Position numbers and translations under genes: made by a program
Shown here: one piece after another, positions 26,736 to 35,179 of the stretch
How positions within the stretch are numbered: the first letter of the stretch is position 1
Layout: each line of letters begins with the position of its first letter
Notes under the pieces: model-generated
What the model saw: the letters and a program-made list of their open reading frames with translations, nothing else
What the model was told of the DNA's origin: nothing
Database searches by the model: none
From: RYN-428 sp035551995
Lineage (GTDB): Bacteria > Planctomycetota > Phycisphaerae > Tepidisphaerales > Tepidisphaeraceae
Direction: 5' to 3'
DNA: 64,000 nucleotides
NCBI GenBank assembly: GCA_035551995.1
Contig: DASZME010000042.1
Location: 45,331 to 109,330, forward strand

Positions 26736-27809
26736 TTAATCGTCTATGCGAAGACTCCAAACCTCCGGCGATCGATACCCCGGCCTGGCCTCGCCATTGG
26801 GAATGACGATCCGATCGCCCCATTGCGCCACGGGTACGGTGCCGCGAGAGAAGGGCGCGTGGCCCATCTCGTCCCACTTATCCGCGATAGGATCATAAGC
26901 GAGGACAGTCCGCGGAAATCCGGGATGCTCCGTTTCGGGTTTGAAGTGGATGTTGGCTCCGTCGTCGCCGCCGATCACGAGAATGCGGCCGCGATGCGAT
27001 ACGGGCGCGGGCGACGGCGCAGCCACCGCGGCGCGGGGCATGTCGGCCAGACGCTTCCATCCGCCGCCCGGCGTATAACGCCAAGCGTCATGAAGATAGT
27101 CTCGGACAGGCTTTCCGTCGGCGCCCGGGAAAAGGCGGGCGCCGGTGAAGCGGTAGAATGATCCACCGGACGCCGCCGCCACGGACAGCATGCGGGCGGG
27201 GGAACCCGGCGGCGGTTCCAGTTCCTTCCACTTTGCCTTTGGGTCGGCGCAATCGAGAGACCAGAACGTGTTCAGACATTCGGTCGCGTCGGGCCTGTCG
27301 ATTCCGCCGGTGACATAGATCGTCCCGTTGACGACGGCGCCGCACATGAAGGCGCAAGGCTTTGGAAGGTCCGCCAGCGGCGCGGCATGAATCGTCGTTC
27401 CGTCCCACGTCAAACGGAAAACATCCTGGAAATGACGTTTGGCGTCGCCGCCGCCGATGCAGACGATGCCGTCGGGCGTGTTGACGCTGACGCCGTACGC
27501 GACGGGGCGGGGAAGCTTGAATCCACTTTTCCACATTTGATCGGGAGCGGCCAGCACAAAAACGCTGTCGTACCACATTTTTGTGCCTCCTTCCCACGGG
27601 CGCTTGTCGGGAAAATTCGCGCCGCCGGCGACGATCAAGGCGCCATGATGGCTTCCGGCGAATGGAGACGCGAACCCTTCGCGATCCGGGATGGACGGCA
27701 AGGATTCCCAGTGAAGCGGCGGCGCTTCGGCCCGCGCGATGGATGTGGCGGAGGTAACTACCATAGCGGTTACGACTATACTCGAGAAATAAAGAGTAGG
27801 ACCAATCAT
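26736..27809 (-). CDS. nanM: Kelch-repeat N-acetylneuraminate epimerase-like protein
   Basis: A 357-residue exported Kelch propeller of the cyclically permuted mutarotase (NanM) family, which interconverts alpha and beta sialic acid in the periplasm. A signal peptide (ALA-type cut near SIARAEA, residue 27) is followed by the family start LPSIPDREGFASPFAG and GGANFPDKRPWEGGTKMW. Kelch marks include VCIGGGDAKR, IYVTGGIDRPDATECLNTFW and ILVIGGDDGANIHF. The nanA-like gene in the same operon strengthens the call. Symbol given by family and context. Confidence 0.8.
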   Translation of the reverse strand: MIGPTLYFSSIVVTAMVVTSATSIARAEAPPLHWESLPSIPDREGFASPFAGSHHGALIVAGGANFPDKRPWEGGTKMWYDSVFVLAAPDQMWKSGFKLPRPVAYGVSVNTPDGIVCIGGGDAKRHFQDVFRLTWDGTTIHAAPLADLPKPCAFMCGAVVNGTIYVTGGIDRPDATECLNTFWSLDCADPKAKWKELEPPPGSPARMLSVAAASGGSFYRFTGARLFPGADGKPVRDYLHDAWRYTPGGGWKRLADMPRAAVAAPSPAPVSHRGRILVIGGDDGANIHFKPETEHPGFPRTVLAYDPIADKWDEMGHAPFSRGTVPVAQWGDRIVIPNGEARPGYRSPEVWSLRIDD

Positions 27810-27930
27810 TGTCGTCCATGACGGATAGGACCACGTTCGGCGGGCGGCCCATCAGAGTCATTCTCATTCCGAAAATCTTCACATCCGGCTCTTTTCAGCT
27901 GTCGCATGCCCGCGACTTCATTTTAACTTG

Positions 27931-28002
27931 GATGTACAGGATGAACAGGATGGATGGGAACGCCAGGTTTGCTTAGTCTTATCCTGTACATCCTGTGCAT
28001 CA
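27931..28002. repeat. Inverted repeat of ATCCTGTACATCCTGT type
   Basis: GATGTACAGGATGAACAGGAT (split as GATGTACAGGAT and GAACAGGAT, 27931-27951) is inverted against ATCCTGTACATCCTGT-GCATC (27981-28001) with two mismatches. A five-T run follows on the plus strand (28011). The same kind of CCTGT-x-x-ATCCTGT repeat is widespread in unrelated bacterial genomes. It lies in the 264-base space between the RraA-like and nanM-like genes of one operon, where it could form a stable RNA hairpin. Confidence 0.65.
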
Positions 28003-28073
28003 GTGTATGGTTTTTCTTTCAGGCCGATCGGTGAACCGTGCCGGTATCATCGCGGGGACGACCATTTGAGAAT

Positions 28074-28862
28074 TCACCATTCTCCCTTGCGTGAAAACTG
28101 TTTTTTCGCAGCTTCGCCGAACGCGGCGCCCGCGTCGTCGATCCGCCGGAGCAGTTCTTCTCCTGAACATCCCGCGGCGCCTCGGGCGGCCGGGATCACC
28201 GTCTTGCATTCGTTGGTGTCCATGAACTTCGCCGCTTCCAGCAGATTCGCCTCGTCCTCGGCCGGCACCGCCAAAAAGCCGTGCTTGTCGGCATGAATGA
28301 GCTGCCCCGGATCGATACGCCTTCCAAATACCTCGACCGCGCATCCCCACTTCACCGGATGCGAAAAAGCATGCCCGACGCATAACCGCCGGGCCAACGC
28401 CTTGAAACCCGCGTTGGTCATTTCGTCGAGATCGCGAATAGCGCCGTCGGTGATCGTTCCGACGCATCCCAGCGCGCGATGAATGTTACTGTTCACTTCA
28501 CCCCAGAAGGCGCCATATACCGCCGGCTTATCCAGATCCTGCACCACGACGATTTTCGGCCCCGGCACACTCGCCAGATAACTTCGATATTCGCTCCATC
28601 CTTTCGGATTGGCGTCTTTATGCTCCCTGCTTCCGGGCTGAATGACCACTGTCACCGCATAGCCGACCATGGGCCCCATCTGCGGCATGAAGTCGCGAAC
28701 CTCTTCAAGGTTAAATCCCGCCCGGCTTGCGTCTTGCCGGGTGATCTGTTCCCACCCATTGTAAATCGTCGGCGTATTCCATCGCTTCATCTGAAGCAAT
28801 TCGCTATGCGAAAGAGATTGACGCGCGGCGGGGACGGACGGCGGCGATGCGGTATCGTTCAT
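28074..28862 (-). CDS. RraA-family protein
   Basis: A 262-residue member of the RraA / 4-hydroxy-4-methyl-2-oxoglutarate aldolase fold. The metal/substrate site is visible in GTITDGAIRDLDEM (135-148), with the conserved Arg143 and Asp144, and in WGEVNSNIHRALG. Enzymatic relatives are Mg-dependent aldolases or decarboxylases of 2-oxo acids; E. coli RraA itself is a regulator of RNase E. The protein is longer than E. coli RraA (161 residues) at the N-terminus. It sits 30 bases after the nanA-like gene, suggesting work on a sugar acid or pyruvate-type product. Confidence 0.82.
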   Translation of the reverse strand: MNDTASPPSVPAARQSLSHSELLQMKRWNTPTIYNGWEQITRQDASRAGFNLEEVRDFMPQMGPMVGYAVTVVIQPGSREHKDANPKGWSEYRSYLASVPGPKIVVVQDLDKPAVYGAFWGEVNSNIHRALGCVGTITDGAIRDLDEMTNAGFKALARRLCVGHAFSHPVKWGCAVEVFGRRIDPGQLIHADKHGFLAVPAEDEANLLEAAKFMDTNECKTVIPAARGAAGCSGEELLRRIDDAGAAFGEAAKKQFSRKGEW

Positions 28863-28892
28863 TCACACATCATCGTTCGGCGCGACGATTTT

Positions 28893-29816
28893 TCAATCGA
28901 TCGCGCGGAGCGGACGCACGAAGATGTCCATTTCCCGCACGTCTTCATATAACGCCGCCGTTTGAGCGCGATCGAGCGGCCGCAGCGGACTTCGCGGCGG
29001 CCCGCATTCCACGCCCATCATTTGCATGATCGCCTTGGCGGCCGCAATCTCCCCATAACGCCGAAGAATAGCGACAAGGCGACCGACCTGTTTTTGGCAA
29101 TCGCGGGCGTGCTGAAAATCTCCCGCGCGATAGGCAGACTGAAGCCTCCGGTAAATCGGCGCCGCATAGTTATAAGTGCTTCCCACGGCGCCGACCGCGC
29201 CGATCTCCAAGGCGGATAATAACAGTTCGTCCCGGCCGAAGAGAATATCGATTTTCCCGTCGGCGATCTGAAGACAGCGCTGAAATTCGACAAGGTCGTT
29301 ATGTGTGTATTTGAGTCCGGCGAATGTCGGGATGGCGTCGCGTGCCGACTGAATGAAATCGACCATCGAAAGCGACACGCCGGTCATCGTCGGCAGGTGA
29401 TAATAGTAGAACGGAATCCCCGGCGCCGCCGACGCCACGCGCGCGCAAAAATCCACCAGATCGGCGATGGTATTGGGCTTAAAGAAATAAGGCGCCAGCG
29501 CGCTGATGGCCAGGGCGCCGATCGACTGCGCGTGCGCCGCCAGCGCGCGAGCCTCGGCCACGCTGGCGTGTCCGACGTGAACGATGACCGGCAACTCCCT
29601 CGGCGCCGCCTCCATCCATCGCGCGGCCACCTGCATTCGCTCCGGCGTGGAAAGCGACATTCCTTCGCCGGTTGTCCCGCAAACAAACGCCGCCGAAACG
29701 CCCCCCTTGACAAGGACCGCCGCCTGTTGTTCGACGGCGGGCAAAAATAATTCGCCGTCGCCACGCATCGGCGTATGCGGCGCGGCGACCAGGCCGGTGA
29801 TGTGCGGACAAATCAT
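28893..29816 (-). CDS. nanA: N-acetylneuraminate lyase-like (DapA family) aldolase
   Basis: A 307-residue class I aldolase of the DHDPS/NAL family. It shows the carboxylate-binding loop CGTTGEGMS (46-54), the tyrosine of FYYYHLP (Tyr139) and the Schiff-base lysine in AGLKYTHND (Lys169). YYYH-P and LKYT-x-x-D are more like sialic acid lyase than dihydrodipicolinate synthase. The reaction would split N-acetylneuraminate to N-acetylmannosamine and pyruvate. It stands upstream of RraA-like, nanM-like and transporter genes on the minus strand, which supports the sialic acid role. Confidence 0.83.
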   Translation of the reverse strand: MICPHITGLVAAPHTPMRGDGELFLPAVEQQAAVLVKGGVSAAFVCGTTGEGMSLSTPERMQVAARWMEAAPRELPVIVHVGHASVAEARALAAHAQSIGALAISALAPYFFKPNTIADLVDFCARVASAAPGIPFYYYHLPTMTGVSLSMVDFIQSARDAIPTFAGLKYTHNDLVEFQRCLQIADGKIDILFGRDELLLSALEIGAVGAVGSTYNYAAPIYRRLQSAYRAGDFQHARDCQKQVGRLVAILRRYGEIAAAKAIMQMMGVECGPPRSPLRPLDRAQTAALYEDVREMDIFVRPLRAID

Positions 29817-29869
29817 GCCCAGATTTTACGACCTAAGTTTCAGTATGAAATAGACCGGCGACTCTTGTT

Positions 29870-30218
29870 TTACTCGGCACTCCTTACGCTGCATCCAAGC
29901 TGAAATATCCCCTTGGCTTTCGTCGCACTTGGCACAGTGGGCTTCGGCGCGTCCACGGCGGGCGGTCCAGTCGCACTCTTTCGTGGGAATACAAACTCCG
30001 GATCGGCCCACACGCCGCCGACGTGGGCCCTGGATTCGCGACAGACGCACCACCAACGATCGTGCCAGTGAATCAAATCGGTGAAGGCGTTATGCCCCCC
30101 CGGCGTCCCAGATTTTGCGAGCATCAAGAAGTTGCGCCTCGGCCGGCGTGACCGCTAACGACGATTTCAACATCGCAAGCGCAATGATCGCCGCGCTAAA
30201 GAATTTTGTTGGATTCAA
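29870..30218 (-). pseudogene. Frameshifted N-terminal remnant of a secreted sialidase-like gene
   Basis: On the minus strand a strong ribosome site (GGAGGAA) precedes a TTG (30216-30218) that begins a signal-peptide-like stretch, NPTKFFSAAIIALAMLKSSLA, followed by LLDARKIWDAGG. That frame then hits a stop. A shift at a run of seven C on the plus strand (30095-30101) restores HNAFTDLIHWHDRWWCVCRE, then SRAHVGG. The pattern 'HNAFTDLI-x-x-x-DRW-x-CV-RE' matches the start of exo-sialidase-like proteins. With six bases in the run the frames join. The protein then ends after about 110 residues, far short of 350 or more. Otherwise 29817-30405 is empty. Confidence 0.6.
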
Positions 30219-30405
30219 TGGCTGGTTCCTCCCGGCTCTTTGCGCTGGCTCATCGCGATTTGACAATAATGGATGAGCGGGACGTTGGAGTTGAATGCAA
30301 CGTGCTACTAAAATTACCGCCGCACTCGATAGCCGTTGCGTTTGCTGAGGATGGCGAAATCGGTATGGGATTTGCCGCGTGGTTTCGGGGACCGGAGTAT
30401 TGATT

Positions 30406-30858
30406 ATGGTAATCCTTGTCTGTCCCAGGTGCGGCGCGAAAAATCGAGTCGATGAGCGGGGGCAAAATCTCCAGCCCGTGTGCGGAAGATGTCATTCGCC
30501 GTTGAGTATGGATGGCTCCGAAGTTGACCTCGAACCGGTGGAAGTGACGGATGCCAATTTTCAAAGCGAAGTGCTGGGGGTTCGTGGGAAGCCTGTATTG
30601 GTCGATTGCTGGGCCGAATGGTGCGGACCGTGTCGAGCGATCGCCTCGGCGATCGAGCAAATCGCCGCCAATGCGGCCGGACGATGGCGGGTGACGAAGC
30701 TGAACGTCGATTTCAACCCGGCAACCGCCGGCCAATACCGAATCGAAAGCATTCCGACGTTATTGGTCTTCAAGGACGGCAAGTTGGCCGAGCGGATTGT
30801 GGGGTTGCAATCCAGATCGGTCATCGAAAGCCGATTGGGGGCTCATGCAAGCCGATGA
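30406..30858 (+). CDS. trxC: Thioredoxin 2
   Basis: A cytoplasmic disulfide reductase. The 150-residue protein carries the extra N-terminal zinc finger of thioredoxin 2 (CPRCGAKNRV at Cys6 and Cys9, CGRCH at Cys26 and Cys29) and then a thioredoxin fold with the active site WCGPC (Cys73, Cys76), the cis-proline region IESIPTLLVFKDG and a final VGLQSRSVIE. Start is ATG 30406 with GGAG nine bases upstream. It is divergent from the sialidase remnant. The zinc-binding form is linked to oxidative stress in other bacteria. Confidence 0.9.
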   Translation: MVILVCPRCGAKNRVDERGQNLQPVCGRCHSPLSMDGSEVDLEPVEVTDANFQSEVLGVRGKPVLVDCWAEWCGPCRAIASAIEQIAANAAGRWRVTKLNVDFNPATAGQYRIESIPTLLVFKDGKLAERIVGLQSRSVIESRLGAHASR

Positions 30859-31018
30859 GATGCAACCCGCGATAGCGTTCCGCTTCACCCTTTCCGGACC
30901 GTTCGGCATGGCCTGCTCAACTTGGTCAACGGTTGACAGTATACGGCCGAAGCGGATATTGTCCGCCCGCCTGGTGTAATGGGATATTCCCCTGACGGCA
31001 GGCTAACAAACGGCACGT

Positions 31019-32179
31019 ATGCAAACAAAACCCGCCGTCTCTCGAGCCAAGGCGTACCTCAAGGTCCGTCACAAGAATGTTCGCGACGCGATGAAGGCGC
31101 TGAAGCTCGATGGGCTTCTGCTCACTCATCCGCCGGACCTGGCTTATTTGACGAATTTTACCGGCGACGATTCCGTCGGCCTTATCACGGAAAAGGGCTT
31201 TTTTCTCGTCACCGATTTCCGTTATCAGGAGCAGGCGGAACTGGAAGCCGGGTGGCTGGATATCAGCGTGCGCGAAGGGAAAATGGCCCAAACCATCGCC
31301 AACGCGATGAAGGCCGCCAAGGTGGTTCGCGTTGGATTCGAAGCGAACTTCACCACCTTCGGCCAGATCGACGCCATCGATCGGGCGGTCAAGGAATTGA
31401 AGAAGAATTCCGGCAACGGCGATATTCGGGAAGTTGAGTTGGTGCCGCTCGAAGACGTGATGTGCAGCATCCGCAAGGTCAAGGACGACCACGAGGTGGA
31501 TCTGATCCGCAAATCGATCGTGCTGGCCGAAGAGGCGTTTGACGCGATTTTGCCGGAAATTAAGATCGGCCAGACGGAAAGCTGGATCGCCGGGCAGTTG
31601 ATCGCGGAGATGCGTTCGCGCGGGGCGTCGTCGGCCAGTTTTCCGGTGATCGTGGCGACGGGGTCCAACAGCTCGCTGCCGCATTATCGGCCGGGCGATC
31701 ACGAGGCGCCGGTGCAAAAGGATCAGCCGTTGCTGATCGACTGGGGCGCGGTTTATCGCGGGTATTGCAGCGATCTGACGCGCACGCTGATGATCGGGCG
31801 GGTCAATCCGAAGATTAAACAAATCTACAAGACCGTGCTGGAGGCGCGCGACGCGGCGATCAAGTTTCTCCGGCCCGGCGTCACCAGCCTGCAGGCCGAC
31901 CGCATCGCCCGGGACGTGATCGAGGCGGCGGGGTTCGGCAAGGAGTTTGGCCACGGGCTGGGCCATGGGATCGGACGCGAAATTCATGAGCTGCCCCGCA
32001 TGAGCAAGTGGGCGGCCGAGGAAGAACTGCGGCCGGGGATGATTGTCACGGTCGAGCCGGGAATCTACCTGGCCGGCGAAGGGGGCGTTCGCATCGAGGA
32101 CGACGTACTCATCACGCACTCCGGCTGCGAAGTTCTTTCGAGCCTCGACCGGAGTTTCGAGGGCTGCCACATTGAGTGA
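31019..32179 (+). CDS. pepP: Xaa-Pro aminopeptidase (M24B)
   Basis: Removes an N-terminal residue that precedes proline. The 386-residue protein has a creatinase-type N-terminal domain (about 15-150) and the pita-bread catalytic domain. Metal ligands are seen in LLIDWGAVYRGYCSDLTRT (two Asp), HGLGHGIG (His), TVEPGIYL (Glu) and VRIEDDVLIT (Glu). The last bases overlap the likely TTG start of accB by eight bases, as often seen for peptidase-accB-accC orders in other bacteria. It could equally be named pepQ-like. Confidence 0.9.
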   Translation: MQTKPAVSRAKAYLKVRHKNVRDAMKALKLDGLLLTHPPDLAYLTNFTGDDSVGLITEKGFFLVTDFRYQEQAELEAGWLDISVREGKMAQTIANAMKAAKVVRVGFEANFTTFGQIDAIDRAVKELKKNSGNGDIREVELVPLEDVMCSIRKVKDDHEVDLIRKSIVLAEEAFDAILPEIKIGQTESWIAGQLIAEMRSRGASSASFPVIVATGSNSSLPHYRPGDHEAPVQKDQPLLIDWGAVYRGYCSDLTRTLMIGRVNPKIKQIYKTVLEARDAAIKFLRPGVTSLQADRIARDVIEAAGFGKEFGHGLGHGIGREIHELPRMSKWAAEEELRPGMIVTVEPGIYLAGEGGVRIEDDVLITHSGCEVLSSLDRSFEGCHIE

Positions 32180-32696
32180 AAAACGAACCACAACGAAAAA
32201 AACAACCGCGGGCGCGAGCGATTCCGTACGGTCGCCGATGGACGTGAAATTGCTGGAGCAACTCGTCAAGCTGATGGCCGACAACGGCCTCAGCACCGTG
32301 GAACTCACCGACGGCGACCGTCGAATCACGCTCAAGCGCGGCGGCGAGACGACGGCGACGCCGCAGATGTTTTCTTACGGCCCGCCCGCCGGATCGTCCG
32401 CGCCGCAGTCCGCGCCGGCGCCGATTTCCGCGCCGCCGGCCGATGACGACAGCAAGTTGATTCCGGTGAAAAGCCCGATGCCCGGCACGTTTTACGCGGC
32501 GCCGGCCAAAGGCGCCAAGCCGTTTATCACCGTCGGCGCCAAGGTGGAAGAAGACACAGACGTCTGCATCATCGAGGCGATGAAGGTCTTCAACACCATC
32601 AAGGCCGAGGCGCGGGGCATAATCGCTAAAATTCTCGTTCAGGATGGCCAGCCCGTCGAATTCGGGCAGGTGTTGTTTCTGGTAAAGCGGGATTGA
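32172..32696 (+). CDS. accB: Biotin carboxyl carrier protein of acetyl-CoA carboxylase
   Basis: Carries the biotin that is carboxylated by AccC in the first step of fatty acid synthesis. The conserved N-terminal part begins MDVKLLEQLVKLMADNGLST, then a Pro/Ala linker, then the biotinyl domain with VKSPMPGTFY and the biotin lysine in IIEAMKVFNT (Lys116 counted from ATG 32238). TTG 32172 overlaps the pepP stop, has GAGGG nine bases before it and adds a basic 22-residue lead; ATG 32238 lacks a ribosome site. I favour the TTG but cannot exclude the ATG. Confidence 0.9.
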   Translation: MSEKRTTTKKTTAGASDSVRSPMDVKLLEQLVKLMADNGLSTVELTDGDRRITLKRGGETTATPQMFSYGPPAGSSAPQSAPAPISAPPADDDSKLIPVKSPMPGTFYAAPAKGAKPFITVGAKVEEDTDVCIIEAMKVFNTIKAEARGIIAKILVQDGQPVEFGQVLFLVKRD

Positions 32697-32716
32697 AGTA
32701 AAGTTGTTAGTCGTTA

Positions 32717-32930
32717 GAGCGAGTGTCAGGTTGCCGGCGGTTTCTGCGTTTAGCGGCCCCGATTGCGGGGCGTTTTTCGCGACGCAAGGTTGCTTCACCA
32801 ACATGCGAAGTGCTCTAGTTGTTGGTTGTTAGAGTATTTTTGCTGTTGTAGGGCGCGCGTTGGCGGCGAGACGCGCCCCGCAAGCGGGGCCGCTAAACGC
32901 GGGAACGCTACAGCAACCTGACAGGTAGTG
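32717..32930. repeat. Inverted pair of MITE-like elements, copies F1 and F2
   Basis: F1 (32717-32819, plus) reads AGAGCGAGTGTCAGGTTGCC, TTTCTGCGTTTAGC, the palindrome GGCCCCGATTGCGGGGC, TTGCTTCACCAACATGCG and ends GTGCTCTAG. F2 (32828-32930, minus) holds the same parts in reverse, with CCCCGCAAGCGGGG, CTAAACGCGGGAACGC and ACAGCAACCTGACAGG. Stray GTTGTTAG words lie around both. The pair fills the 333-base gap between accB and accC and could fold into a long hairpin in a shared transcript. Confidence 0.75.
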
Positions 32931-33029
32931 TGGTTGTTAGTGTGCATGCAGAATAAAGTTCGCGATGATTGCCGCCGCTTTAATTCCAACGAATAACCGA
33001 TAACGAACGACCATCGGCTTGCCCAAAAA

Positions 33030-34376
33030 ATGTTTTCCAAAATTCTCATAGCAAACCGCGGCGAAATCGCGTTGCGGATCATTCGAGCCTGTAAGGAAAT
33101 GGGCGTTCAGACGGCGGTGGTTTATTCCACCGCCGACCGCGACGCGGCGTATCTGAAACTTGCCGACCAGTCCATCTGCATCGGCGAAGGCCCGCCGACG
33201 GAAAGCTATCTCAAGATCGACCGGATTATCGCCGCCGCCGAGATCGCGGACGTGCAGGCGATTCATCCCGGCTACGGGTTCCTGGCGGAGAATTCGCATT
33301 TCGCCGACGTCTGCCGGGAGTGCAAGATCCAATTCATCGGTCCTCCCGCCAGCGCGATGGCGGCGGTTGGCGATAAGGTGGCGTGCAAGAAACTGGCCCG
33401 CAAGGCGAAAGTCCCGACCGTGCCCGGATCGGAAGGCGCCATCGACGACGAAAAACAGGCGTTGAAAATCGCCGGCGAAATCGGCTATCCGATCATCATC
33501 AAAGCCGCCGCGGGGGGTGGCGGAAAGGGAATGCGCGTCGCCCACAACGACATCTCCCTTCGCGCCGGCTTTCGCCAGGCGCAGGCCGAGGCGGAAAACG
33601 CGTTTAAGGATTCGACGGTCTACATCGAAAAATACGTCGAATTCGGCCGCCACGTCGAAGTGCAGATCATGGCCGATGGTCACGGCAACTACGTGCATCT
33701 GTGGGAACGCGATTGCTCGATGCAGCGGCGCCATCAGAAACTTGTCGAAGAATCGCCCTGCCCGGTGCTTTCTCCCAAGACGCGCGAGGCCCTGTGCCAG
33801 TCGGCGGTTCGTCTGGTCAAAGCGGCGGGTTATCAAAATGCCGGGACGGTCGAATTCCTCGTCGACAAAAATCAGAATTTCTACATCCTCGAAGTCAACG
33901 CGCGCATCCAGGTGGAGCATCCGGTCACGGAAGCGGTCACCGGCATCGACTTGATAAAGGAACAAATCCGCGTCGCCGCCGGCGAAAAATTATCGTTTAA
34001 GCAGAGCGATGTCGTGCAGCGCGGCCACGCCATCGAATGCCGGATCAACGCGGAGGATCCACAGCGAAATTTCGCCCCCTTCCCCGGCGTCATCCAGGAG
34101 CTCCGCCTGCCCGGCGGTCCCGGCGTTCGCCTCGACACGCACGTGTACGCGGGCTATCGCATCCCGTCGAATTACGACAGCATGGTTGCCAAGCTCATCG
34201 TCCACCGTCCCACCCGCGCCGAGGCGATCGCCACGATGCGCCGGGCGCTGGGGGAATTTCACGTCGCTCCGATCAAGACGACGATCCCGCTGCAATTGCA
34301 GATCATGGACAACCAGAATTTCCAATCGGGAGACGTGGATACGGGATTCCTGGAGCGGGTCATGTTGAGTAAATAA
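33030..34376 (+). CDS. accC: Biotin carboxylase of acetyl-CoA carboxylase
   Basis: Carboxylates biotin on AccB using ATP and bicarbonate. The 448-residue length is typical. Family marks are FSKILIANRGEIALRIIRA at the start, HPGYGFLAENSHFA, the ATP-grasp glycine loop AAAGGGGKGMRV, ERDCSMQRRHQKLVEE, and the catalytic EVNARIQVEHPVTEAVTG and YDSMVAKLIVH. It belongs with accB, although 333 bases of repeat DNA separate them. accA and accD are not in the window. Confidence 0.96.
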   Translation: MFSKILIANRGEIALRIIRACKEMGVQTAVVYSTADRDAAYLKLADQSICIGEGPPTESYLKIDRIIAAAEIADVQAIHPGYGFLAENSHFADVCRECKIQFIGPPASAMAAVGDKVACKKLARKAKVPTVPGSEGAIDDEKQALKIAGEIGYPIIIKAAAGGGGKGMRVAHNDISLRAGFRQAQAEAENAFKDSTVYIEKYVEFGRHVEVQIMADGHGNYVHLWERDCSMQRRHQKLVEESPCPVLSPKTREALCQSAVRLVKAAGYQNAGTVEFLVDKNQNFYILEVNARIQVEHPVTEAVTGIDLIKEQIRVAAGEKLSFKQSDVVQRGHAIECRINAEDPQRNFAPFPGVIQELRLPGGPGVRLDTHVYAGYRIPSNYDSMVAKLIVHRPTRAEAIATMRRALGEFHVAPIKTTIPLQLQIMDNQNFQSGDVDTGFLERVMLSK

Positions 34377-34480
34377 TCGCTGTCGATTTATCACTTGCGA
34401 GTCTATACTCCTTGCCGGTTCATCGCTGAATTTCAATCCTTTCGCAGGCGCGCGTATGATATTGGATGAAGGAATTCTCC

Positions 34481-35110
34481 ATGACGACATCGAACTATTC
34501 TCCGGTGAAAGAGCTGCGATGGACGGTTCGCAAGTACGATCAGTTACTCGCCAACGGACTCTTTAGAAACGCTCACGTCGAACTCGTCGCGGGGAGGATC
34601 ATTAAGATGGCGCCGAAGTTGGAGCCCCACGTCGCGAGCGTGAGTCTATCGGCCAAGGCCGTCGAGCGTTCGTTCGGAGATGGATACTGGGTTCGCCGGC
34701 AAGACCCTTTGCATCTCGGAGCCTACTCCAAGCCGGAGCCGGACGTGGCGGTGGTCGCTGGGACCGAGATCGACTACGTTTTCACCGGAGCGCCACGGAG
34801 TGCGTTGCTCGTAATCGAAGTCAGCGAGTCGTCCCTGCGATATGATCGGCTGCGCAAGGCGAGCCTTTATGCGCGATTTGGGATCGCTGACTATTGGATC
34901 GTCAATCTCGTCGATCGGCAGCTTGAAATATATCGCGAGCCGGTCGCCGATCCTCTGCACCGCTTTCGATTTCGCTACGGTGAAATGCGGGTGGTAAAAC
35001 CGGAAGAATTCGCGACTCCCCTTGCGTCGCACATCCCGATGGCGGTATCAGCGATGCTCCCGCCCCACGCTCCGACGCCGCCGGGACCTTTGGGCACAAT
35101 AATCACGTAA
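34481..35110 (+). CDS. Uma2-family (DUF820) restriction-endonuclease-fold protein
   Basis: A 209-residue PD-(D/E)XK nuclease-fold protein. The core motif is visible as KPEPDVAVVAG (Asp), ALLVIEVSESSLRYDRLRK (Glu and following Lys) and YARFGIADYWIVNLVDRQLE. Uma2 genes are abundant in cyanobacteria and planctomycetes, and their natural role is not settled. ATG 34481 has AAGGA upstream; ATG 34466 is also possible. The proline-rich end (PPHAPTPPGPLG) is not part of the domain. Confidence 0.82.
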   Translation: MTTSNYSPVKELRWTVRKYDQLLANGLFRNAHVELVAGRIIKMAPKLEPHVASVSLSAKAVERSFGDGYWVRRQDPLHLGAYSKPEPDVAVVAGTEIDYVFTGAPRSALLVIEVSESSLRYDRLRKASLYARFGIADYWIVNLVDRQLEIYREPVADPLHRFRFRYGEMRVVKPEEFATPLASHIPMAVSAMLPPHAPTPPGPLGTIIT

Positions 35111-35179
35111 CAGGCTTCCTCGATCTCCTGGTCTGTTAGGACCAACTCGAATGTATCCGTTCATGCCGTGCGGAGTTTT

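Noticed and set aside
30206..30403. A 65-codon plus-strand frame before trxC
   Set aside because: It overlaps the start of the sialidase remnant on the other strand, lacks a ribosome site and shows no recognisable domain; too uncertain to annotate.
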